A DNA stretch of 12,514 nucleotides from the NCBI RefSeq assembly GCF_042433085.1, contig NZ_JBHLWA010000002.1, forward strand, positions 1 to 12,514, in the 5' to 3' direction. This document shows positions 6,665 to 12,514 of this stretch, in pieces. The position numbers and the translations under genes were made by a program. The notes beneath the pieces were generated by a model. The model saw nothing but the letters and a program-made list of their open reading frames with translations. It was not told the DNA's origin and searched no databases. This DNA comes from Gallibacterium melopsittaci. GTDB taxonomy: Bacteria; Pseudomonadota; Gammaproteobacteria; Enterobacterales; Pasteurellaceae. Positions within the stretch are counted from its first letter, which is position 1. Every line of letters begins with the position of its first letter.

Positions 6665-6709
6665 GAAGTTACTGTTAACAACATTAAATAAAAATAAATA
6701 AGGAAAATC

Positions 6710-7426
6710 ATGCTGAAATCGGATGTCATTATGCGGAATATCATTCTTAAGATATTCAATGGTCAATTTGTTGAAGGTGATTTACTCCCTGGTGAAATAG
6801 AACTTGCAAATGAATTTAATGTTTCTCGCACATCTATTCGCGCAGCACTTCAAACGATTGCGAATAAAGGCGTTATCTCTATTGTTCCTAAACGAGGCAG
6901 CGTAATAAACAAAATAGAGCAATGGAATTGGTTAGATCAGGACATTCTTACTTTTTTTTCGCAAGAAGATATTAGTCCTACGTTATTACAACATCTTTTA
7001 ATTACACGCTTAATATTTGAACCCAACATTTGCGCAATCGCTGCACTATCTTCCACTGTACAAGATCTCATCCAAATTGAACATGGATATCAATTAATGC
7101 AGGAAAGTATAAAAGAGAATAAAAGAGACCTTTTTCTTGAAGGGGATAAAATTTTTCATAGCGCTATCGTTAATTCTTGTAAAAATCCGTTTTTATCTTC
7201 TCTTGATGCTATGTTATCTACTGCGATGTCAGTATCTTATAATCGAACCTTAGAACAAGAATTAAGTGAATCAATTACTGCTGTAAATGCACATGGTGAT
7301 TTGTTAGAAGCTATTCGTATGAGAGAAGCACAAAAAGCAAAGGATATATCAAAACAACTTATCTCTAATGCCGTAACCAAAATTTTACCCAATCAAGACT
7401 TATATCATCTCATTGAAAACCTATAA
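6710..7426 (+). CDS. dgoR: GntR/FadR-family regulator of galactonate use
   Basis: This 238-residue cytoplasmic regulator has a winged HTH of the GntR type at about 5-67 (LPGEIELANEFNVSRTSIRAALQTIANKGVISIVPKRGSVI), then the linker QWNWLDQDIL shared in pattern with E. coli DgoR (QWNYLDTDVL). An all-helical FCD effector domain follows. FCD metal-site residues are visible as D146 and H150 (EGDKIFH) and H195 (NAHGDLLEAI); the further histidine found in many FCD proteins is not obvious. In E. coli, DgoR represses the dgo operon and galactonate relieves repression. The same role is inferred here from its divergent placement next to dgoK. A ribosome site AAGGA is 5 nt before the ATG. There is no T-tract terminator behind it, so readthrough to ftsK is possible. 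Confidence 0.9.
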   Translation: MLKSDVIMRNIILKIFNGQFVEGDLLPGEIELANEFNVSRTSIRAALQTIANKGVISIVPKRGSVINKIEQWNWLDQDILTFFSQEDISPTLLQHLLITRLIFEPNICAIAALSSTVQDLIQIEHGYQLMQESIKENKRDLFLEGDKIFHSAIVNSCKNPFLSSLDAMLSTAMSVSYNRTLEQELSESITAVNAHGDLLEAIRMREAQKAKDISKQLISNAVTKILPNQDLYHLIENL

Positions 7427-7445
7427 TATTCCCTCAATACGAAAT

Positions 7446-7474
7446 TTGTCTAACCCAGTTTGAGTTGCTATCAT
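7446..7474 (+). promoter_or_regulatory. Predicted ftsK promoter
   Basis: TTGTCT at 7446-7451 is separated by 17 bp from TATCAT at 7469-7474. The -10 is preceded by TGC, making an extended -10 (TGCTATCAT). The start would be near 7481, leaving a leader of about 43 nt before ftsK. The -10 lies inside a strong inverted repeat. Confidence 0.55.
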
Positions 7475-7489
7475 AGCAACTTAAATTGG
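7455..7489. repeat. Long inverted repeat between dgoR and ftsK
   Basis: Arms 7455-7470 and 7474-7489 pair over 16 positions (14 Watson-Crick and 2 G-T) around a 3-nt loop (TCA). The core is AGTTGCTA/TAGCAACT. Neither strand has a T run after it, so it is not a canonical terminator. It could end dgoR mRNA by another route, protect its 3' end, or be an operator over the ftsK promoter. Confidence 0.65.
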
Positions 7490-7523
7490 TGCTAAAAATT
7501 AGATAAAAAACATATCAAAAACA

Positions 7524-10403
7524 ATGATCAATAAAATTAAAAATATCAAACTCAATAACCTCAATTTATCCCAGTTCAAACAAGTTGAAATCAAAAGAGA
7601 ATACCTTAGTTCAAATCTTTATCTCTTTAATCTAGGGCTATTTTTAATTGCTTGTTTTGGCTTATATTTATTAGTTGCGTGGACATCTTATCATCCTGCA
7701 GATAATGCGTGGACGATTGCCAGTAATCAGCCTACTGTTATTAATAAAGCAGGAGCATTTGGTGCTTGGACTGTTGATATTTTATTTGCCTTATTTGGTT
7801 CTGTTGGGAACCTAATTCCATTTTTTGTCTTTTTAATCCCGCTTTATCTATTGCGTTATCATCCCATTACTGAATTCAAAGGCGGAATATTCTTTTTACG
7901 AACATTTGGTTTTTTATTATTTTTAATTAGTTTATCTACACTTGCCGCGCTCTATTTACCTGATAGTCCTTATCATCTTTCTGGTGGAGTAATTGGTGCT
8001 GTCATTTCTCATCTCGTTATTCCTTATGTTGGTACTTGGATATTATCTTTGATTGCACTTGGCACAACCATTGGCGGTTTTATTCTCTCTGCTGGAAATT
8101 CATTTATTAAAATCTTCCCTCGTTTTTATCATTGGTTAATGGCGAATGAAGAAAATAAAACAAATGAAGATCAAGTCATTGAAACAGAAAAATCACTTGC
8201 AGATTATGAACAAATTGAATTGCCACTACCAAAACAAACCAATAAACCAGTAGATAATATTCCTAGTAATCTTGCAGCAGCACATTTGCAACAAGATCAA
8301 TTTGTCAATCCAACTATTTTTGGCTTAACTCCTACAACAGTGGAATCTTCGAATAGTGACAATACAACATCTGAAGTAACAATCACAGAAGAAGACCTCA
8401 CTAAACCAGTTGATATTACTGCTCAGTTTACTCAAGCAGAATTTAACCAAACCAAAGATAATTTAAATAAAGTCGAATTTCCGATTTTTGATACCAATGA
8501 TATTACTGAACTACCGAAAGTATCATTATCTACTACATTATCAACTACACCGACCGCAGAGGAAATAACAACATTTCAAACGCATCAAGCGTGGCAGTCT
8601 GAAACTGACAATATCGCTATGCCTACGGTGAATTTAGCCCCTACAATGACAAAAGTTGATACGGAAGAAATGACAGAAGATGTTGTTGATGATGATGACA
8701 ATGAAGATTTTGTTCGTTTAAGACAAGAGTTTTTGGCAATGCAGCAACAAAAACAAGCTGAAATGGTTAATCGAGCAAAAGCATTAAATCAAGAAAATGC
8801 TTTAGACACTTTATTATCTACTGAAACAGAAGACGAACCAGTAGAGAATTCGCCAAACTATAAACCCTATGCCAATACATTGATACATCCGTTATTGCAG
8901 CCAGATCCAATTTCAACCGTGAAGCCAACAACGCCATTGCCAAGCCTTGATTTATTAAATGAAGGCAAACCAATGACGACAGATATTACGGAAGCAGAAA
9001 TTCAGGAAACTTCACGGCGTATTGAACATCAATTACGCAATTTTGGTGTAAAAGCAACTGTGCGTAATGTCACTATTGGTCCAGTAGTAACACGTTATGA
9101 AATCGAATTGCAACCAGGTACGAAAGCCTCTAAAGTCACCAGTATTGATACTGATTTAGCTCGTGCCTTAATGTTCCGCTCTATTCGTATTGCCGAGGTT
9201 ATTCCTGGTAAACCTTACATTGGAATCGAAACGCCAAATGATCGCCGCCATAGTGTGTTATTAAGGGAAGTGTTGAGTAGTAATGAATTCCGTCAAGCAA
9301 AATCACCACTTTCAATGGCATTAGGAAAAGATATTAGCGGAAAAACTGTTGTTGTTGATTTGGCTAAAATGCCACATCTATTAGTTGCAGGATCAACAGG
9401 TTCAGGAAAATCTGTTGGAGTAAATGCAATGATTTTAAGTTTGTTATTTAAAGTCAAACCTGATGAAGTGAAATTTATTATGATTGATCCAAAACAGGTT
9501 GAACTTTCTATGTATAACGACATTCCTCACTTATTAACTAACGTTGTTACCGATATGAATAAAGCGGCTAATGCGTTACGTTGGTGTGTCGATGAAATGG
9601 AACGCCGTTATCAGCTGTTAACTGCTTTACATGTACGAAATATTGAGGGTTTCAATAGTAAAATTGATCAAGCTACTGAAATGAATCTGCCAATTCCAAA
9701 TCCTATCTGGCGACCAGGTGATACAATGGATAAGATGCCACCAGCATTAGAAAAATTACCTTATATTGTTGTGGTAGTCGATGAATTTGCAGATTTGATG
9801 ATGATTGTTGGTAAACAAGTGGAAGAATTAATTGCACGTCTAGCACAAAAAGCACGTGCTATCGGTATCCATTTAATTCTTGCGACCCAACGTCCATCCG
9901 TAGATGTAATTACTGGACTAATTAAGGCTAATATTCCGAGCCGTATTGCATTCACTGTCGCTAGTAAAATTGATTCTCGCACTATTTTAGACCAATCTGG
10001 TGCCGAAGCCTTACTCGGCAAAGGGGATATGCTCTACTCTGGTCAAGGTGATCTTATTCGTGTTCATGGTGCTTATATGACAGATGATGAAGTCGTTCGG
10101 GTGGCAAGTGATTGGCGAGCAAGAGGCAAACCGAACTATTTAGCAGAAATCGTTGAAAATAGCGAAGAGAACGATGATTCAAGTAATAGTGATAGCAGTA
10201 GTGGCGATCTTGATGAAAAATTTGATGAAGCGGTAGAAGTTGTATTAAGTAGTGGCAATACTTCTGCCTCATTTTTACAACGTCGTTTAGGCTTAGGTTT
10301 TCCACGTGCTGCACGTATTTTAGATCAAATGGAACAACAAGGTATTCTTTCAACACCAACTAATGGTAAACGGGAGATCCTTGCACCAAGAAATAATTAT
10401 TAA
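7524..10403 (+). CDS. ftsK: DNA translocase FtsK
   Basis: FtsK links chromosome segregation to division: it sits at the septum, pumps DNA and activates XerCD recombination at dif. The protein is 959 residues, shorter than E. coli FtsK (about 1330) because of a shorter linker. Four membrane segments lie within about 33-195. An acidic, Q/T-rich linker runs to about 490, including DDDDNED near 390. The motor follows: Walker A GSTGSGKS at 623-630, DPKQVELSMYND, Walker B VVVVDEFADL with D753/E754, and LILATQRPSVDVITGLIKANIPSRIAF. A C-terminal gamma winged helix (about 893-955) reads orienting sequences. Its recognition helix is GFPRAARILDQME. The ATG at 7524 is the only reasonable start (upstream stop at 7500), but it has no Shine-Dalgarno sequence. 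lolA follows by 11 nt. Confidence 0.97.
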   Translation: MINKIKNIKLNNLNLSQFKQVEIKREYLSSNLYLFNLGLFLIACFGLYLLVAWTSYHPADNAWTIASNQPTVINKAGAFGAWTVDILFALFGSVGNLIPFFVFLIPLYLLRYHPITEFKGGIFFLRTFGFLLFLISLSTLAALYLPDSPYHLSGGVIGAVISHLVIPYVGTWILSLIALGTTIGGFILSAGNSFIKIFPRFYHWLMANEENKTNEDQVIETEKSLADYEQIELPLPKQTNKPVDNIPSNLAAAHLQQDQFVNPTIFGLTPTTVESSNSDNTTSEVTITEEDLTKPVDITAQFTQAEFNQTKDNLNKVEFPIFDTNDITELPKVSLSTTLSTTPTAEEITTFQTHQAWQSETDNIAMPTVNLAPTMTKVDTEEMTEDVVDDDDNEDFVRLRQEFLAMQQQKQAEMVNRAKALNQENALDTLLSTETEDEPVENSPNYKPYANTLIHPLLQPDPISTVKPTTPLPSLDLLNEGKPMTTDITEAEIQETSRRIEHQLRNFGVKATVRNVTIGPVVTRYEIELQPGTKASKVTSIDTDLARALMFRSIRIAEVIPGKPYIGIETPNDRRHSVLLREVLSSNEFRQAKSPLSMALGKDISGKTVVVDLAKMPHLLVAGSTGSGKSVGVNAMILSLLFKVKPDEVKFIMIDPKQVELSMYNDIPHLLTNVVTDMNKAANALRWCVDEMERRYQLLTALHVRNIEGFNSKIDQATEMNLPIPNPIWRPGDTMDKMPPALEKLPYIVVVVDEFADLMMIVGKQVEELIARLAQKARAIGIHLILATQRPSVDVITGLIKANIPSRIAFTVASKIDSRTILDQSGAEALLGKGDMLYSGQGDLIRVHGAYMTDDEVVRVASDWRARGKPNYLAEIVENSEENDDSSNSDSSSGDLDEKFDEAVEVVLSSGNTSASFLQRRLGLGFPRAARILDQMEQQGILSTPTNGKREILAPRNNY

Positions 10404-10414
10404 AAGGAGAAATT

Positions 10415-11029
10415 ATGCAAAAATTATTAGGTTTATTAAGCGTTGCAACATTACTCTTTACCAATTACGCATTAGCAGATGCAAAATCTGAATTACAGCA
10501 ACGTTTAAATCATATCAGTTCTCTTAGTAGTAACTTCCAACAACGTGTTTCAGATGCGGATGGAAAAGTTGTACAGCAAGGCGAAGGCTCACTACAAATC
10601 AAACATCCCAATTTATTTAAAATGACCATTACTTCACCACAAGAGAGTGAAATGGTCGCAGATGGTAAAACCTTATGGTTTTATGATCCATTTGTCGAAC
10701 AAGCTACTGCAAATTGGGTTAGTGACGCAGTCAACAATACGCCATTTGTTCTGTTGACAAGTAATGATCAGCGTCATTGGGCAAATTATCAGGTACAACA
10801 AAAAGATGATATTTTTACTTTAACTCCTCGTAATAGCAAAAGTAATATCAAACAATTTACAATTAAAATTAATGCTGATGGGTTATTGAATAGCTTTAGT
10901 ACAATTGAAAAAGATGGACAAGCTAATCTCTATATTTTACGCAATATCAATACCACTGAATTACCTAATTCGTTGTTTAAATTTACGTTACCAAAAGGTG
11001 CTGAGTTAGATGATCAACGTAAAAAATAG
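10415..11029 (+). CDS. lolA: Outer-membrane lipoprotein carrier protein LolA
   Basis: LolA is the periplasmic chaperone that takes lipoproteins from the LolCDE exporter and hands them to LolB at the outer membrane. It has 204 residues with a signal peptide (KLL core, cleavage after NYALA, A21), leaving a 183-residue mature protein that aligns without gaps to the E. coli N terminus (DAKSELQQRL). Conserved stretches are KHPNLFKM, SDGK-like VADGKTLWFYDPFVEQATANW, NNTPFVLL, IKQFTI and the terminal DDQRK. The position equal to E. coli mature Arg43 is His (residue 64). It has a strong ribosome site (AAAGGAG). It lies between ftsK and rarA, its usual place. Confidence 0.96.
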   Translation: MQKLLGLLSVATLLFTNYALADAKSELQQRLNHISSLSSNFQQRVSDADGKVVQQGEGSLQIKHPNLFKMTITSPQESEMVADGKTLWFYDPFVEQATANWVSDAVNNTPFVLLTSNDQRHWANYQVQQKDDIFTLTPRNSKSNIKQFTIKINADGLLNSFSTIEKDGQANLYILRNINTTELPNSLFKFTLPKGAELDDQRKK

Positions 11030-11040
11030 TGACTAATAAA

Positions 11041-12375
11041 ATGGATAACTTAGATCTTAACTTTGCTGGTGATGATTTTCGCCCATTAGCAGCTCGGATG
11101 CGTCCTACAACACTAGATAATTATTTTGGGCAAACGCATCTATTAGGTAAAGGTAAACCTCTACGGAAAGCGATTGAAGCAGGTCATGCTCACTCCATGA
11201 TTTTATGGGGACCACCTGGCACAGGTAAAACGACATTAGCGGAAATTATCGCCCACCGCTTAAATGCGAAAGTAGAATATCTTTCGGCGGTCACCAGTGG
11301 TGTCAAAGATATTCGTGAAGCGATTGATCGAGCTAAACAAAACCAATTTGCAGGACAACAAACCTTATTGTTTGTCGATGAAGTACACCGTTTCAATAAA
11401 TCACAACAAGATGCGTTTCTGCCTTATATTGAAGATGGTACGATTATTTTTATTGGTGCGACTACTGAAAATCCCTCATTTGAGCTCAATTCTGCATTGC
11501 TATCTCGTGCAAGAGTTTATTTATTAAAGTCTTTATCCATTACAGATATTGTAGATGTTCTACAGCGTGCTATTGCTGATCCAAAGAATGGTTATGGTAA
11601 TTTGACGTTACAACTCGAAGATGGGCTATTACATACGTTGGCAGAATATGTGAATGGTGATGCTCGCTTAGCATTAAACTGTTTAGAATTGATGGTCGAT
11701 ATGGCAGATGATACGCCACAAGGTAAGCAGCTCACTCAACAATTAATGGTCGATATTCTTGGTGAGCGGCAAGCACGATTTGATAAGCAGGGCGATCGCT
11801 ATTATGACCTGATTTCTGCCGTACATAAATCTATTCGTGGTTCGGCACCAGATGCTGCATTGTATTGGTATGCCCGTATTATTACTGCTGGTGGCGATCC
11901 TTTATATGTTGCTCGTCGTTTATTAGCTATTGCTTCTGAAGATATCGGTAATGCAGATCCTCGTGCAATGGATGTCGCTCTTAATGCGTGGGATTGTTAT
12001 ACACGTGTAGGCGCTGCCGAAGGTGAAAGAGCTATTGCACAAGCGATTGTTTATCTTGCCGCGGCGCCTAAAAGTAATGCAGTTTATCTTGCTTTTCATC
12101 AAGCTAAAAAACTCGCTACCGAATATCCTGATTTTGATGTGCCTATCCATTTACGTAATGCACCAACCCAATTAATGAAAAATTTAGGCGTTGGAAAAAA
12201 CTATCGTTATGCTCACGATGAACCTAATGCCTATGCAGCAGGTGAAAATTATTTTCCTGAACCATTAAAAGGTACTAAACTTTATTTTCCTAATGAACGT
12301 GGTATGGAAATCAAAATTAAACAGAAATTAGATTGGTTAGCTCAACTAGATAGAGAAGCTAATAAAATAAAGTGA
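11041..12375 (+). CDS. rarA: Replication-associated recombination protein RarA (MgsA)
   Basis: RarA is a AAA+ ATPase, related to clamp loaders and eukaryotic WRNIP1, that acts at stalled forks and binds SSB. I start it at the ATG at 11041 (444 residues) because MDNLDLNFAGDDFRPLAARMRP aligns with the E. coli start. A GTG at 11029 would add four residues and overlap the lolA stop by one base. Neither start has a clear ribosome site, so coupling to lolA is likely. Motifs are Walker A GPPGTGKT (57-64), Walker B LFVDEVHRF with D113/E114, sensor 1 FIGATTENPSF (138-148), and arginine region LLSRARVYLLKSL. The C-terminal tetramerisation part (RGSAPDAALYWYARII, PIHLRNAPTQLMK, NYFPEPLKGTKLYFPNERG) is complete. 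A strong terminator follows 5 nt later. Confidence 0.96.
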   Translation: MDNLDLNFAGDDFRPLAARMRPTTLDNYFGQTHLLGKGKPLRKAIEAGHAHSMILWGPPGTGKTTLAEIIAHRLNAKVEYLSAVTSGVKDIREAIDRAKQNQFAGQQTLLFVDEVHRFNKSQQDAFLPYIEDGTIIFIGATTENPSFELNSALLSRARVYLLKSLSITDIVDVLQRAIADPKNGYGNLTLQLEDGLLHTLAEYVNGDARLALNCLELMVDMADDTPQGKQLTQQLMVDILGERQARFDKQGDRYYDLISAVHKSIRGSAPDAALYWYARIITAGGDPLYVARRLLAIASEDIGNADPRAMDVALNAWDCYTRVGAAEGERAIAQAIVYLAAAPKSNAVYLAFHQAKKLATEYPDFDVPIHLRNAPTQLMKNLGVGKNYRYAHDEPNAYAAGENYFPEPLKGTKLYFPNERGMEIKIKQKLDWLAQLDREANKIK

Positions 12376-12380
12376 AATAG

Positions 12381-12404
12381 AAAACGCACCCAAAGGTGCG
12401 TTTT
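12381..12404 (+). terminator. Rho-independent terminator of ftsK-lolA-rarA
   Basis: AAAACGCACC and GGTGCGTTTT form a perfect 10-bp stem with a CAAA loop, followed by ATTTTA. It lies 5 nt after the rarA stop codon. The A run on the other side allows function in both directions. Confidence 0.95.
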
Positions 12405-12466
12405 ATTTTATGGTTATAAGAGAATCTATCATCAATTAAATCGGTGTAATAGACAAATTTGTTGCT

Positions 12467-12513
12467 AAAAGTAGGCTTAAAGCCTTATAGTACAAGGCTT
12501 TAAGCCTACTTTT
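12467..12513. terminator. Strong bidirectional hairpin (terminator-like, nested palindrome)
   Basis: AAAAGTAGGCTTAAAGCCTT (12467-12486) is perfectly complementary to 12494-12513, giving a 20-bp stem with a 7-nt loop (ATAGTAC) and T runs on both strands. This fits a bidirectional terminator, perhaps for a gene arriving from the right. Each arm is itself nearly palindromic (AGGCTTAAAGCCT), so two small hairpins can form instead. Between this and the rarA terminator (12405-12466) I see no gene or clear promoter. Confidence 0.75.
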
Positions 12514-12514
12514 T

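Noticed and set aside
6673..6680. TGTTAACA as a second DgoR operator
   Set aside because: The half-sites are one base closer than in the operator before dgoK, and an 8-bp palindrome is common in AT-rich DNA. Kept only as a side remark under the dgoR promoter.
8680..8710. GAT-rich stretch in ftsK as a possible phase-variable repeat
   Set aside because: It encodes an acidic run (DDDDNED) in the linker with mixed codons and has no uniform tandem unit able to slip in frame-changing steps.
10054..10359. Minus-strand ORF of 101 codons inside ftsK
   Set aside because: His/Tyr/Leu-rich low-quality translation opposite the conserved FtsK-gamma region; a shadow frame.
11297..11527. Plus-strand ORF overlapping rarA in another frame
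   Set aside because: Lies entirely within the conserved AAA+ domain of rarA and shows no features of its own.
12405..12466. Possible small RNA gene between the two terminators
   Set aside because: I could not find a convincing promoter; TATAAG and TATCAT hexamers are present but without matching -35 elements. Left as unannotated intergenic sequence.

Overview
This is an AT-rich gammaproteobacterial chromosome segment. The right half holds ftsK-lolA-rarA, a core order also found in enterics and Pasteurellaceae. The protein sequences and the TRAP transporter suggest Pasteurellaceae or a close relative such as Orbaceae. By eye I found no exact Pasteurellaceae uptake signal (AAGTGCGGT or ACAAGCGGT, either strand), so the family is not settled.

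Layout. (1) 1-824: the left end of an IS3-family (IS150-like) insertion sequence, running off the window and broken by an 80-N gap. It holds partial orfA and orfB on the minus strand. (2) 848-6537, minus strand: a D-galactonate operon in the order dgoK-dgoA-dgoD-dctP-dctQ-dctM. It encodes 2-keto-3-deoxygalactonate kinase, KDPGal aldolase, galactonate dehydratase and a three-part TRAP transporter. (3) 6538-6709: a divergent control region with a CRP-like site, a GntR/FadR-type operator and promoters facing both ways. (4) 6710-7426, plus strand: dgoR, the GntR-family regulator. (5) 7524-12375, plus strand: ftsK, lolA and rarA, closed by a textbook terminator. (6) 12405-12514: no gene, but a long nested palindrome at the edge.

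How it works together. The TRAP system would import galactonate. DgoD dehydrates it to 2-keto-3-deoxygalactonate, DgoK phosphorylates that product, and DgoA splits it to pyruvate and glyceraldehyde-3-phosphate. Compared with E. coli dgoRKADT, the enzyme order is kept, but the regulator is divergent and a TRAP transporter stands where the MFS carrier DgoT would be. A terminator-like hairpin between dctP and dctQ should make the binding protein more abundant than the membrane subunits. The dgoK promoter region reads as a CRP class II promoter whose start point is covered by a DgoR-type operator. The IS lies 23 bp beyond the dctM stop codon, apparently inside the operon's terminator.

Most of the window is recognisable biology. 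The points most worth a second look are the dgo promoter arrangement, the probable galactonate TRAP system, changed DNA-contact residues in FtsK-gamma, His in place of the known Arg43 in LolA, and the palindromes at 7455-7489 and 12467-12513.
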